Counted from the stretch's first letter, positions 16,051-25,251 are shown. The stretch is 64,000 nt of DNA from Hymenobacter sp. 5317J-9 (GCF_022921075.1 NZ_CP095050.1:4464001-4528000), one strand, 5' to 3'. Notes: generated by a model from the letters alone, not told the origin. Numbers and translations: made by a program.

Positions 16051-16740
16051 ATGGTCCGTTTGCTGCTTCGCTTTTGTGTGCTGCCCCTGCTGTGCGGGGC
16101 GGCCGCCTGCTCCCCCTCCGCCGACACTGCAACGGAAGACCCCACGCCGGCCCCGGGCACGGCCCTCTACCGCGTCACCTTCGAGGCGACGTGGAGCGCC
16201 GGCACCCACGCCAACTTCCCGGCCGGGGCGCACTTTTCGTCCGTCATCGGGGCTTCGCACCGGGCCGATGCGCTGCTGTTCCGGCCCGGCCAGCCGGCCA
16301 GCCTCGGCATCAAAAACATGGCCGAGCGCGGCAACAACACCGCGCTGCGGGCCGAGATAAACGCTCTGCAAAGCAGCGGGGCCGCGTTTCGGCTATTGGA
16401 AGCGCCGTACTTCAACTCGCCGGGCAGCGTTTCCGACACCATTCGCCTCGACGCCGCCCACCCGCGCCTGAGCCTGGTGACGATGATTGCGCCCAGCCCC
16501 GACTGGTTTGTGGCCCTCGAAGACGAAAACCTGCTCGACGCCACCGGCCAGTGGGCCACGCAGCGTCGCGTGCCCGCCCGCGCCTACGACGCCGGCACCG
16601 ACAGCGGCCCCACCTTCACGGCCCCCGACCAGGCCACCCTGCCAGCCGGCGTGGTGGCCCCGCTCCTGCTGCCGCCCGCCCAGGGCGCCGCCCCCGACGG
16701 CCCGCCCCTGGGCACCTGGCTGCTGGAACGCATCAGGTAG
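16051..16740 (+). CDS. Spondin-domain lipoprotein
   Basis: Start at 16051 (MVRLLLRFCVLPLLCGAAAC) yields a lipoprotein signal with lipobox Cys at about residue 20. The domain begins ALYRVTFEATWSAGTHANFP followed by HFSSVIGASHR, the signature of Spondin_N domains also found in bacterial secreted proteins. It continues with DTIRLDAAHPRLSLVTMIAPSPDWFVALEDENL and ends with a C-terminal P/G-rich tail. Length is 229 residues. The function is unknown; eukaryotic relatives bind matrix. It ends 35 bases before the convergent DUF3140 gene, with no clear terminator. Confidence 0.82.
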   Translation: MVRLLLRFCVLPLLCGAAACSPSADTATEDPTPAPGTALYRVTFEATWSAGTHANFPAGAHFSSVIGASHRADALLFRPGQPASLGIKNMAERGNNTALRAEINALQSSGAAFRLLEAPYFNSPGSVSDTIRLDAAHPRLSLVTMIAPSPDWFVALEDENLLDATGQWATQRRVPARAYDAGTDSGPTFTAPDQATLPAGVVAPLLLPPAQGAAPDGPPLGTWLLERIR

Positions 16741-16775
16741 GGCCGGGCCCGCGGCGCTGGTAGCGGGCGGCTGGG

Positions 16776-17126
16776 TTATTTCTTCAGCGGGTCGTGGCCC
16801 CAGTTCATGAGGGAGTAGCGCCAGCGCGAGGTTTCCACGTCCTTCTTATCGTGCGGGCCCTGGGCCGAATGCCGGGCCACGTAGCTGTGCACCTTGTGCA
16901 TGTGGGCTTCATCGGCGGGCGTAAGGTCGGCCTTTTTCTTGTGCAGAATGTCGATGATGCGCTCGCCGGAATGGTGGCCAATGCTGGCGCCGTCGCCGCT
17001 GTCCTGGCCCACCGACTTCGATTCGTCGGTTTTCAGCCATTTCTCGAGCTCCGAAGCCGTCATGTTCACATCGTGTTTGAAGGTGGCGTAGATGTCGCCG
17101 GAGTCGGAGGTTGTGGAGGTAGCCAT
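16776..17126 (-). CDS. DUF3140 family protein
   Basis: A 116-residue soluble protein from the ATG at 17126. The pattern YATFKHDVNMTASELEKWLK, then SVGQ, SGERIIDIL and a lysine-rich KKxDLTPADEAHMHKVHSYVARH followed by a Trp-containing end (SLMNWGHDPLKK) is that of DUF3140. The biochemical role is unknown; relatives are small proteins suspected of nucleic-acid binding. It stands alone between convergent and lipoprotein genes. Confidence 0.8.
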   Translation of the reverse strand: MATSTTSDSGDIYATFKHDVNMTASELEKWLKTDESKSVGQDSGDGASIGHHSGERIIDILHKKKADLTPADEAHMHKVHSYVARHSAQGPHDKKDVETSRWRYSLMNWGHDPLKK

Positions 17127-17233
17127 GTGGAAAGGGGAGGGTGGAACTGCTTGTAATTGTCGTACTCCCACCGCCGCTGTTGAGTTGCGCCAAATGCCTC
17201 ACTGCCCCATCTACCGACCTCCCACTTTCCTTC

Positions 17234-17617
17234 CTACCAGCCGCCGGGCGACGGCGTGCCGCAGCGCATTACGGGATACTCCAGGCAGGTGATGGTGGCT
17301 TCCACGTCGGCGATGTCGCCAGCCGGCAGCGTGGCCCCGCGGGTGTAGCCAATGCGCAGCGTAGCGCCGTTGGACTGCTGCGGCAGGTAGGCTTGCCACA
17401 GTGGGCCGCTGGGGTGCAGCCGGGTGCCGTCGGCCAGCACCAGGGTGGTGTGCTCGGTGGGACACATCAGGGTGTTGCCCAGGCACAGGCGCACCGTGGC
17501 GGTGGTGCCACAGGGCGCTTCGGGGGACACGTCGGTTTTTTCGGTGCAGCCGGCCAGGCCGCTGGCAGCGCTCAGGCCGGCCAGCAGGCTCAGCGAAAAC
17601 AGGTACTTCACTCGCAT
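17234..17617 (-). CDS. Hypothetical lipoprotein
   Basis: A 127-residue protein with a signal peptide and lipobox (LLAGLSAASGLAGC). Residues 35-127 contain four more cysteines (APCGTT, RLCLGN, LMCPTE, TCLEY, MRCGTP), suggesting disulfides. No family is recognised. The sequence between 17127 and 17233 holds nothing I recognise. Confidence 0.7.
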   Translation of the reverse strand: MRVKYLFSLSLLAGLSAASGLAGCTEKTDVSPEAPCGTTATVRLCLGNTLMCPTEHTTLVLADGTRLHPSGPLWQAYLPQQSNGATLRIGYTRGATLPAGDIADVEATITCLEYPVMRCGTPSPGGW

Positions 17618-17770
17618 ACAGAAGTAGAGAAAAAGGTGAGACGCGGGCGAGGCCAGCCGGCACCTCCCGTTCGAAGCCCTGACCGGCAGAGCAGCTGCGA
17701 GGTTGCACGGCCTACCTGGCTTTTGGGAAGGTGGCGGGTGAGGCCGCTGGCTGCCGCGCCGGCGCGGGGC

Positions 17771-18208
17771 CTACTTCTCAGCTTCGGCTTTCAGCAGGGA
17801 CAGCCACTGCACGGTTCCGGTGGCCAGCCCACGGGTGAGAGCGCCTTTAAACAAGCGGGCCAGCATCCCCTCCATGCTTTCGTCCACGGTTACTTCGGTG
17901 CCGCCGGGCACGGCCCGCAGCGTCCAGTTGTGGATGGCAAACGTGCCCAGGGAGTGGCCGGTCCAGCCGAACTCCGCGGCCGGCGCCACCGTGTGCAGCT
18001 CCGACCGGATGCCCACGCCGCTGGATTTCCAGTCGAACGAGGTGCCGGCGGCCAGCGCGCCGCGCAGGCGGGGCCGCTTGATGGCAGGCTGCCAGGCAGC
18101 CCAGCCGTCGATGTGGGTGAGCACGGCCCACACCCGGGCCGGCGTGGCGTTGATGACGAGGTGCTGTCGGGTTTGGACCGGGGCGCTGGGGTTGATGAGG
18201 ACGTTCAT
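17771..18208 (-). CDS. SRPBCC (START/polyketide cyclase-like) protein
   Basis: A 145-residue single-domain protein with the typical opening TRQHLVINATPARVWAVLTHIDGWAAW, a central beta-rich stretch ending GGTEVTVDESMEG, and a C-terminal helix. The fold binds hydrophobic ligands, but this member's ligand is unknown. It is read in the same direction as the Crp-type regulator 95 bases upstream and may share its transcript. Confidence 0.82.
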   Translation of the reverse strand: MNVLINPSAPVQTRQHLVINATPARVWAVLTHIDGWAAWQPAIKRPRLRGALAAGTSFDWKSSGVGIRSELHTVAPAAEFGWTGHSLGTFAIHNWTLRAVPGGTEVTVDESMEGMLARLFKGALTRGLATGTVQWLSLLKAEAEK

Positions 18209-18303
18209 GGCGCAGAGGAATTTGAGAGGTGATGGAATGATTCAAAATTCCTCCCGCCGGCCCCCGGCCCACGATAACAAAAGATAAGAAAACCGCTCGG
18301 CGG

Positions 18304-18909
18304 CTACCGGCCCCGCGCCACGCGGTTGCGAATGCGGCTCAGGCTCACGGGCGTGATGCCGAGGTAATTGGCGATGTAGTGCTGAGGCACGCGCTCCAGG
18401 ATTTTCTTTCGGGGGCCGGTCAGCAGGTCGCGGTACCGCTCTTCGGGGCTGAGTAGCAGCAGGCTAACCATGCGCTCTTCGAGGCCCAGGCCCAGGTACT
18501 CGGCCACCAGCCGCCCAAATTTCTGCCAGGCCGGGCGCTGCTCAAACAGCTCTTTCAGCACCGCGTAGTGAAACCGGAGCAGGTGGGCGTCGCTCAGGGC
18601 CTCGATGGTGAGCAGCGAAGGCTGGCCGCTGATGCAGCTGGCGTAGGCGCTCATCAGGTGGTTTTCAAAGTAGAAATAGGTGGTGCGCTCTTCGCCGTCT
18701 TTGGAGTAGAACTGCCGGAACATGCCGTCGAGCACAAACGCTACTTCGCCGGCCCGCTGTCCTTCGCGCGCAAACAGGTCGTGCTTCTGCAGGCGCACCA
18801 GCTGCAGGTGCGGCACCAGCAGGTCCCAGTCATCGTCGCGCAGGGCTATGAATTGGGCGATGTACTGGCGCAGGCGCAGCACGGCATCGGGGGGAGGGGC
18901 AGGAAGCAT
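18304..18909 (-). CDS. Crp/Fnr family transcriptional regulator
   Basis: About 201 residues from the ATG at 18909 (a second Met at 18924 is possible). The N-terminal cyclic-nucleotide-binding-like barrel is seen in QKHDLFAREGQRAGEVAFVL and in DGMFRQFYSKDGEERTTYFY, with a C-terminal winged helix whose recognition part is QHYIANYLGITPVSLSRIRN. This shortened form, with HTH ending at VSLSRIRN, is common in Bacteroidota and usually lacks the cAMP-contact residues. The target is unknown; the neighbouring SRPBCC gene and the divergent zinc-ribbon gene are candidates. Confidence 0.88.
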   Translation of the reverse strand: MLPAPPPDAVLRLRQYIAQFIALRDDDWDLLVPHLQLVRLQKHDLFAREGQRAGEVAFVLDGMFRQFYSKDGEERTTYFYFENHLMSAYASCISGQPSLLTIEALSDAHLLRFHYAVLKELFEQRPAWQKFGRLVAEYLGLGLEERMVSLLLLSPEERYRDLLTGPRKKILERVPQHYIANYLGITPVSLSRIRNRVARGR

Positions 18910-18997
18910 GGCCGGAAAGCGCAAGTAGTGCAGTAATGATAACGGCCCGGCCGCGATTGAAGAGCCGCATGCACTTACCCGAATACTTGGCTGCCCC

Positions 18998-19005
18998 TAC
19001 ATTTG
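18998..19005 (+). promoter_or_regulatory. Candidate -7 element (TACATTTG) for the zinc-ribbon gene
   Basis: A perfect TAnnTTTG match 26 bases before the start at 19032. A TTA at 18975-18977 stands about 20 bases upstream in place of the -33 TTG. Confidence 0.45.
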
Positions 19006-19031
19006 CCCATTCACCTTCCGCTTCCTGCACC

Positions 19032-19679
19032 ATGAGCTCCCTGATTCAATTCGTTGCCAACTACGACGACCTTTCCACCGATAAGGGCTTTCAGTTCAAG
19101 TTCCACTGCGACAAGTGCCACAACGGCTACATGTCGCGGTTTCAGCCCAACGCCATCGGCATTGCGGGCAGTTTGCTGCAGGCGGCCAGCAGCTTGTTTG
19201 GCGGGCTGGGTGGGGCCGAAAATGCGGCCTACCACATTCAGCGGGCCGTGGGCGGCAAGGCCCACGACTCGGCTCTGGAAGCGGCCGTGGCCGAGGGCAA
19301 GCAGCAGTTCAAGCAATGCACCCGCTGCGGCCACTGGGTGTGCCCCGACGCCTGCTGGAACCACAGCGCCGGCCTGTGCGAAACCTGCGCCCCCGACGAG
19401 CAGGAGGAGCTGCGCGCCCAGCAGGCCCAGGCCACCAGCGAGCAGATTTACACCAAAACCCGCGAGCAGAACTATACCCAACAAATCGACTTCCAGAGCC
19501 GCGGCGCCCTGCTGCAGTGCCCCAACTGCCAGGCCAAGCTCACGGCCGACCAAAAGTTCTGCGCCAGCTGCGGCACCCCCAACCCCGCCGCCAAAAGCCA
19601 GGCCCGCCACTGCACCAGCTGCGGCGAGGCCCTCAAGCCCGAGCAAAAGTTCTGCGCCGGCTGCGGCACCAAAAGCTAG
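19032..19679 (+). CDS. Zinc-ribbon protein with multiple CxxC pairs
   Basis: A 215-residue protein. Cys pairs occur as HCDKCHNG near residue 25, then QCTRCGHWVCPDACW and LCETCAP in the middle, QCPNC/FCASCG, and a final HCTSCG/FCAGCG pair. This gives four or so zinc-binding knuckles. The N-terminal part (MSSLIQFVANYDDLSTDKGF) contains a small glycine-rich hydrophobic stretch. Proteins of this layout occur in many bacteria with unknown function, perhaps as adaptors. It is divergent from the Crp-type regulator. Confidence 0.78.
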   Translation: MSSLIQFVANYDDLSTDKGFQFKFHCDKCHNGYMSRFQPNAIGIAGSLLQAASSLFGGLGGAENAAYHIQRAVGGKAHDSALEAAVAEGKQQFKQCTRCGHWVCPDACWNHSAGLCETCAPDEQEELRAQQAQATSEQIYTKTREQNYTQQIDFQSRGALLQCPNCQAKLTADQKFCASCGTPNPAAKSQARHCTSCGEALKPEQKFCAGCGTKS

Positions 19680-19827
19680 CCGCCTTTGCGGCTGCCGAAC
19701 CAGCGTGGGCTCGGGGGCTAAAGAAGGCGGATTTGGCGCGACTGCCCCCCTGCGGGGCCGGGTTTACGTACCTCCGCTTGCCGGCCCGCCTATACTTTAG
19801 GGGGCCCGTTGTTGGTTTTGCTACGCT

Positions 19828-22392
19828 ATGACGCCTGATTTGCCCCCATCCGAGCTGCCGCCCGACCTGCCTGCGCCGCCCGACCTGCTGCGCGTGCTGC
19901 TCGACACGTCCCTGAGCGGCGTGATGCTGATGCGGCCCGTGTACGACGCCGCCGGCACTACCGTGGTGGACCTGACCGTGGTGTACCTCAACGCCACCGC
20001 CCAGCACATGCTGCGGCTGCCCGCCCGCCCCGACCAGTCCCTGCTGACGCTGTACCCCACGGCGGAGGCCGTCGGCGTGTTTGCGTTCTACCGCGACGCC
20101 TTCCTCTCGGGCAAGCTGGAGCGCCGCCAGAACAACTACCAGCACGATGGCCTCGACGGCTACTTTGTGCTGGTGGCCCAGCGCCTGGGCGACGTGCTGG
20201 TGGTGAACTTCGACGACACCAACGGCCAGCCCCGCACCGCCGCCGAGCAGGACCTGCGCGCCAGCCAGACCCGCGAGCAGAAAGCCCACGCCGCCGTGGA
20301 GCGCGAGCGCAACATGCTGCAAGCCATCCTGACGCAGGCGCCGGCGGCCTTTGCCTTGTTCCAGGGGCCGGAGCTGCGCATTGCCGCGGCCAATGCCGCG
20401 ATATGCACCATGTGGGAGCGCGCCCCGGAGCAGGTGCTGGGCAAGCCCCTGCTCGAAGCCCTGCCCGAGCTGCGCGGCCAGGGCTTCGACGCGCTGCTGC
20501 ACCAGGTGCGCGACACCCGCGTGCCGGTGGAAGGCCGCGAAACCCCAGCCCTGCTCCTGCGCGACGGGCACATGCAAACCACCTACTACAACTTCGTGTA
20601 CCAGCCCCTGTTCGGGCCCAGGGGCGAGCTCATTGGGGTGGTCGACATTGCGGTGGAAGTCACCGAGCAGGTGCTGGCCCGCCAGCGCGTGCAGGAGCTC
20701 AACGACGAGCTGGCGGCCGCCAACGAAGAGCTGCGGACCAGCAACGAGGAACTGCTCGCGGCCAACGCCGCCCTCATCCACTCGCAGCTGGCCCTCTCTG
20801 AGCTGAACGAGGAGCTGGAAGCCCGCGTGCAGGAGCGCACCCGCGCCGTGGAGCAGCAGCAGGGCCTGCTGCGCCAGATTCTGCGCCAGGTGCCGGCCTC
20901 CATTGCCACCCTGGCCGGCCCCGAGCACCGCTATACCTTCTTCAACGAACCTTACCTGGAGCTGACGGGGCACCGCGCCTACGAAGGCCTGTCGGTGGCC
21001 GACGTGCTGCCCGAACTGGACGCCCAGGGCTTTGTGGGGCTGCTGGACCAGGTGTACGCCACCGGCCAGCCGTTTGTGGCCCGCGAAAAGCCCGTGGGCC
21101 TGCTCGACCCCGCCACCGGACGCCCCGCCACACGCTACCTCGACTTGGTGTATCAGCCCTTGCGCAACGAGGACGGCCACACCACCGGCATTCTGGCGTT
21201 TTTGCTGGAAACGACCGACCGTGTGCTGGCCCGCCAGGCCACCGAGGCAACCGCCCAGCGCCTGCGCCTGCTCACCGATGCCCTGCCCGTGCTCATTGCC
21301 TACATCGACCGCGAGCAGCGCTACCGCTTCGTCAACCATGCCTACCGGACCTGGTTCAACCGCGACCCCGAGGCGCTGCTGGGCCAGCCCGCCCGCGCGG
21401 TGCTGGGCGAGGCCGCTTACGCCGCCGCCCAACCCTACATCGACCGCGCCCTGGCCGGCGAGCGCCTTTCCTTCGAGGCCCGCATGCCTTACCGCGAGGG
21501 CTTCGTGCGGCACACCCGCACCGACTACATCCCCGACGTGCAGCACGGCGAAGTCGTCGGTTTCTACTCGCTGGTGACCGATGTGAGCGAGCAGACCGCG
21601 GCCCGCGAGCAGGTGCAGGAGCTCAACGAGGAGCTGGCCGCTATCAACGAAGAGATGCTGGTTGCCAACGAGGAGCTGCGCGACACCAACGACCGCCTCA
21701 GCCACGCCAACGTGGACCTCGACACCTTCGTGTACACGGCCTCGCACGACCTGCGCGCGCCCATTGCCAACATCGAAGGCCTGCTGCTGGCCCTGGAAGA
21801 GCAGCTGCCCGCCCCCGTGCGCCAGGACGCCGACGTGACCCACCTATTGGAGCTCATGCGCGATTCGGTGGCCCGCTTCCAGCGCACGCTGATGCACCTC
21901 ACCGACGTGAGCAAGCTACAGCTGGCCCACGCCGAACCCGCCGAAGCCGTAGACCTGGCCGCCCTGGCCGAGGCCGTGCGCCAGGACCTGGAACCCGCCC
22001 TGGCCGCCACCGGCGCCCGTCTCAGCGTGGACGTGAGCGCCTGCCCCACCCTGCGCTTCTCGCCCAAAAACCTGCGCAGCATTCTCTACAACCTGCTTTC
22101 CAACGCCGTGAAGTACCACCGCCCCGGCCACCCGCCGGTGGTGACGCTGCGTGCCAGTTGCCCCAAGGGCCAGGTGTGGCTCGAAGTGGCAGACAACGGC
22201 CTGGGGCTCAGCGACGAAGAGCAGGCCAAGCTGTTTGTGATGTTCCGGCGCCTGCACACCCACGTGCCGGGCACCGGCGTGGGCCTCTACATGGTGAAGC
22301 GCATGGCCGAAAACGCCGGCGGCACCGTGCGCGTGCACAGCCAGCTGGGCTGGGGCTCCACGTTTACGGTGGTGCTGCCCGACCTGACCTGA
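19828..22392 (+). CDS. Multi-PAS sensor histidine kinase
   Basis: An 854-residue soluble kinase with about four PAS-like domains (e.g. TSLSGVMLMRPVYDAAG, QAPAAFALFQGPELRIAAAN, QVPASIATLAGPEHRYTFFN, ALPVLIAYIDREQRYRFVNH). They are linked by coiled coils with ELNDELAAANEELRTSNEEL patterns. The HisKA phosphoacceptor is His640 in YTASHDLRAPIANIEGL. The ATPase domain shows LLSNAVKYH, DNGLGLSDEEQ and GTGVGLYMVKRMAENAGG. The downstream response regulator is only 33 bases away and is the likely partner. The signal is unknown; PAS domains of this sort often bind small ligands or flavin. Confidence 0.9.
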   Translation: MTPDLPPSELPPDLPAPPDLLRVLLDTSLSGVMLMRPVYDAAGTTVVDLTVVYLNATAQHMLRLPARPDQSLLTLYPTAEAVGVFAFYRDAFLSGKLERRQNNYQHDGLDGYFVLVAQRLGDVLVVNFDDTNGQPRTAAEQDLRASQTREQKAHAAVERERNMLQAILTQAPAAFALFQGPELRIAAANAAICTMWERAPEQVLGKPLLEALPELRGQGFDALLHQVRDTRVPVEGRETPALLLRDGHMQTTYYNFVYQPLFGPRGELIGVVDIAVEVTEQVLARQRVQELNDELAAANEELRTSNEELLAANAALIHSQLALSELNEELEARVQERTRAVEQQQGLLRQILRQVPASIATLAGPEHRYTFFNEPYLELTGHRAYEGLSVADVLPELDAQGFVGLLDQVYATGQPFVAREKPVGLLDPATGRPATRYLDLVYQPLRNEDGHTTGILAFLLETTDRVLARQATEATAQRLRLLTDALPVLIAYIDREQRYRFVNHAYRTWFNRDPEALLGQPARAVLGEAAYAAAQPYIDRALAGERLSFEARMPYREGFVRHTRTDYIPDVQHGEVVGFYSLVTDVSEQTAAREQVQELNEELAAINEEMLVANEELRDTNDRLSHANVDLDTFVYTASHDLRAPIANIEGLLLALEEQLPAPVRQDADVTHLLELMRDSVARFQRTLMHLTDVSKLQLAHAEPAEAVDLAALAEAVRQDLEPALAATGARLSVDVSACPTLRFSPKNLRSILYNLLSNAVKYHRPGHPPVVTLRASCPKGQVWLEVADNGLGLSDEEQAKLFVMFRRLHTHVPGTGVGLYMVKRMAENAGGTVRVHSQLGWGSTFTVVLPDLT

Positions 22393-22425
22393 ACCCGGCC
22401 GCGCCGCCTTACGTAGGTGGGAGCT

Positions 22426-22845
22426 ATGCCCTCCCTATCCAGCGTGCTGCTGGTCGATGACGACGCGACCAATAACTTCCTCAACGAGCGCCTGCTCAAG
22501 CGCCACGACGTGGCCGAGCGCATTCTGGTAGCCGAAAACGGGCAGCAGGCACTGGCCATGCTGCGGCAGTCGGGCGCCGGCCCCCAGCCCCACTACCCGT
22601 CCCTCATCCTGCTCGACATTCAGATGCCGGTGATGAACGGCATTGAATTTCTGGAAGCTTTTCAGCTGCTGCCACCGGCCCAGCGCCACGCTACCACGGT
22701 GGTGGTGCTCACCACCTCGGCCGACGCGCGCGACCTCTCCCGCCTTGATGGCCTGCCCGCCGCCGGCCGCATCAACAAACCCCTCACCCCGGAGAAAATT
22801 GACACCGTGCTGCGCCTGCATCTTCAGCGCCAGCGCGCCTGCTGA
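22426..22845 (+). CDS. Single-domain response regulator (CheY-like)
   Basis: A 139-residue receiver domain with acidic pocket Asp11-Asp13 (LLVDDDAT), phosphoacceptor Asp64 (LILLDIQMP), Thr near residue 97 (VVLTTSAD) and Lys118 (NKPLT). A GTG nine bases upstream is an alternative start. There is no output domain, so it acts by protein contact or in a phosphorelay with the kinase before it. A second regulator of the same type lies at 57260-57670. It ends 9 bases from the convergent serpin gene. Confidence 0.9.
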   Translation: MPSLSSVLLVDDDATNNFLNERLLKRHDVAERILVAENGQQALAMLRQSGAGPQPHYPSLILLDIQMPVMNGIEFLEAFQLLPPAQRHATTVVVLTTSADARDLSRLDGLPAAGRINKPLTPEKIDTVLRLHLQRQRAC

Positions 22846-22854
22846 GGCCGGCAT

Positions 22855-24105
22855 TTAGGGGTTCGTCATCTGCCCCATAAACAGGATGGCGCCCGACGAC
22901 TTTTCGCGGATGAGAAACAGGAACGGCCGGTTCACGAACGTGGGCTGCGGCAGCGAAGTCACCACAACGCCCACCGACGTGACGGCGGCCGCCTCGGTTC
23001 CCTCTTCGTTCACGTCCAGAAACGTTTTGTGCTTCACCTCGCTGATGGACAGGCTGCTGGAATTGCCGGCCAGCATGCGGCTGAAATTGGCCTGGCCGCC
23101 GAAAGCCACGCCCATACCCAACTGTGTGAGCATGGCGTTGAGCTTCTGCTCGTAGGCCAGCTGAAACTTGGGCAGGCGCAGCTCCAGGCCGGTCGAGTCG
23201 GTGGCAGCCAGCCAGGTGCTCAGCTGGCTGTTCGTGAGGTGGCTGGCCACGTTGGCCAGGGTATTCTGGCCCTGCGGCACAATGAACGTCATGCTGAAGC
23301 GCCGGTTGCCGTAGGGCAGGTCCACGAGCAGTTGCTGAGCGTCCTGGTAGCGGCGGTAGCGGCCGGTGGTCAGGCTCATGAAGCTCTTGGTGGCCGAGGT
23401 ACCGTTTTCGTAGAAAAATGGCCCGGGGCGGGTGTTTTGCGGGTCGAAACGGTAGGTCCAGGCCCCCTTGAAATAGAGCGCGTTGATGAGGTACATCACG
23501 TCGTTGGCATCGGTGCCGTCGAGGATGCGCGTAATCTTGCCCCGGGTCTGGGTGTTCACCCAGCTGTTGATGAGGGCCGTGGTGGCCGGCGCCCCAAACG
23601 CCACGGGCTGCACCGTGGCCCCGAAATACTGCTGGTTGGTTTGCACAAACGGCGCCTGCAACTGGTATTGCTGCCCCACCCAAATGGAGTTGCCCGTGGT
23701 GAAGGTCACCTGCGGGTCGAGCCCGCCCAGCAGCGCAAACAGGCTTTGGAAGGCCTCGTTGATTTGCAGGTCGGTGAGCGGCTGGAAGCCCAGCGTCTGC
23801 TTCATGGCGGCCTTGGTGGTGCCGTCGGCCCCGTTGTAGGCCATGGTGAGGGCCGCCGAGATGCTCAGCGGCGAGATGCAGATGTTGTCGGCGGGGGTGG
23901 CGGTGCGCAACGCCCCAAAGGCCTGAAAGGCAAAATCGTTGGCGCTGGCCACGGTGTTGCGCTCGGCGCCGGTGAGTGGGCGCACGGGCGTGGCCACGGG
24001 CGCGGCCGGGTCGGGCACCGCCACGTCGCGCTTCTGGCAGGACGAAAACAGCAGGCCCCCGGCCAGCAAGCCCAGCAGGGCCGGTTTTGCAGAAAATGTT
24101 GACAT
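22855..24105 (-). CDS. Serpin family lipoprotein (serine protease inhibitor)
   Basis: A 416-residue protein from the ATG at 24105, with lipobox LLFSSC. The serpin fold is seen in ANDFAFQAFGAL, NICISPLSISAALTMAYNGA and ITRILDGTDANDVMYLINAL, then YFKGAW, SISEVKHKTFLDVNEEGTEA and FVNRPFLFLIRE. The hinge NEEGTEAAAVTSV, with small residues after the Glu, is the inhibitory type. The reactive-loop bond lies in the stretch VGVVVTSLPQP. It would act at the cell surface against serine proteases from competitors, predators or the cell itself. Bacterial serpins occur patchily. The longer frame to 24264 is not needed. Confidence 0.92.
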   Translation of the reverse strand: MSTFSAKPALLGLLAGGLLFSSCQKRDVAVPDPAAPVATPVRPLTGAERNTVASANDFAFQAFGALRTATPADNICISPLSISAALTMAYNGADGTTKAAMKQTLGFQPLTDLQINEAFQSLFALLGGLDPQVTFTTGNSIWVGQQYQLQAPFVQTNQQYFGATVQPVAFGAPATTALINSWVNTQTRGKITRILDGTDANDVMYLINALYFKGAWTYRFDPQNTRPGPFFYENGTSATKSFMSLTTGRYRRYQDAQQLLVDLPYGNRRFSMTFIVPQGQNTLANVASHLTNSQLSTWLAATDSTGLELRLPKFQLAYEQKLNAMLTQLGMGVAFGGQANFSRMLAGNSSSLSISEVKHKTFLDVNEEGTEAAAVTSVGVVVTSLPQPTFVNRPFLFLIREKSSGAILFMGQMTNP

Positions 24106-24623
24106 AATGCAGTAAGGTAAAGTGGCAAACCAATTCGGGGCCGGGCGCGGCCGCCTTCCCTCCCCTGACCGGCGAGGGCCAGCGCCGGTTGCATCGTGCA
24201 GGTCATAGTTACCGTCAAGGCTGCCAGGGTACAACGCTCGTTGAGAGTCGTTTTCAAGCTTCATTAGGCTTTTTCAAAAGCAAAAAGGACATTTTCAAAA
24301 AAAAATTGCGCGGCCTGTAACGTTCGCCTTCATCGGCGGTATCTACTCCCGAAAGCCCCCTCCTCCCAACTCGCTGAGCATTATCCACCTCTTGCACAGC
24401 CCGAACTACCTGGCCTTCTACCCAGGCAACCTTTTTCTGCCGCGAGCATCTTCTTCACAGTAGCCGACCACCAAGCCCCGCATGCACGGCCAAACTGCTG
24501 CCAGCTGCCATGAAAAAGCAAGCCCACCAAGTTTGACAAAAATTTCTTCTAAAATTTTGTCGCTGAAAATCAGCAATTAACGGGAACCAAAAAGCAAAAG
24601 CAATACAATTACGGCAACAGTAC
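24106..24623. other. Long intergenic region without recognised gene
   Basis: It contains A/T-rich patches (CATTTTCAAAAAAAAATTGCG near 24290; AAAATTTTGTCGCTGAAAAT near 24552) unlike the surrounding GC-rich genes. I see no gene, repeat or hairpin of note. It probably carries the divergent promoters of the serpin gene and the gene at 24758. Confidence 0.5.
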
Positions 24624-24624
24624 C

Positions 24625-24654
24625 TTGCTTTACAAAGTACCTACTATACATTTG
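24625..24654 (+). promoter_or_regulatory. Promoter of the Bacteroidota type (TTG-N19-TACATTTG)
   Basis: TTG at 24625-24627, a 19-base spacer and TACATTTG at 24647-24654 match the Bacteroidota -33/-7 consensus exactly. It would give a leader of about 100 bases for the gene at 24758. Confidence 0.7.
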
Positions 24655-24757
24655 TACTGTTCGACGCCCAGTACTGTAGCCGACACCTACTCTTCTCCTC
24701 CCCCGCCCCGCCTTTTTTCTGCAAAAAATTCACCCTCACCTTTTTTCTGTAAGTACC

Positions 24758-25237
24758 ATGAAACGTTTCCTCTCCCTCCGTCCCGCCCAGCAACTGGCTG
24801 GCGCCACCACTTCCACCCGCGCTCAGCGCCTGGCCTCGGCTCCGTTCCTGCGGGCTCTGCTCCTCGGCGGCCTGGCCGTATTGGGCACCGCCGGCACGGC
24901 CCTGGCCCAGGACGCCCCCGCCGTGAAAGCCAAGCAAGCCGACGCGCAGTGCCTGTCCTTCACCGTGGAAAACCCCAAGCTGGAAAAAGTGCGCATGGAC
25001 GTGCTGTGCCTCTCGCACAACACCTTCCTGATGAGCGAAGTAAACCGCCAGGCCTCCTATGGCAGCAAGCTCAACTTTGCCGGCGTGCCGGCCGGTAAAT
25101 ACGCCGTGCTGCTGCGCGTGGGCCGCGAGCGGTACCGCTACAACGTGCAGGTGCAGAAAGGCGAGCAAACCACCATCTCGGTGCCTGAGCTCATGCCTGC
25201 CCAAGCCCCGGCCGCCATTGCCTCGGTAACCCGCTAA
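24758..25237 (+). CDS. Hypothetical exported protein
   Basis: A 159-residue protein. A long basic N-region precedes the hydrophobic core FLRALLLGGLAVLGTAGTALA and a likely cleavage after AQD. The mature part has alternating strands (FTVENPKLEKVRMDVLC, GVPAGKYAVLLRVGRERYRY, EQTTISVPEL) and resembles small beta-sandwich secretion-sorted domains. No family name can be given. It has a well-formed promoter and is followed by a GC-rich hairpin. Confidence 0.7.
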   Translation: MKRFLSLRPAQQLAGATTSTRAQRLASAPFLRALLLGGLAVLGTAGTALAQDAPAVKAKQADAQCLSFTVENPKLEKVRMDVLCLSHNTFLMSEVNRQASYGSKLNFAGVPAGKYAVLLRVGRERYRYNVQVQKGEQTTISVPELMPAQAPAAIASVTR

Positions 25238-25251
25238 CCGCCCCAGCCAGC

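Noticed and set aside
19633..21843. Antisense frame of 736 codons opposite the second histidine kinase
   Set aside because: Shadow of a PAS-rich kinase; repetitive VAQ/GGG composition.
24625..25098. Plus-strand frame overlapping the exported protein at 24758
   Set aside because: Pro/Arg/His-rich out-of-frame translation; the 24758 frame has a signal peptide.
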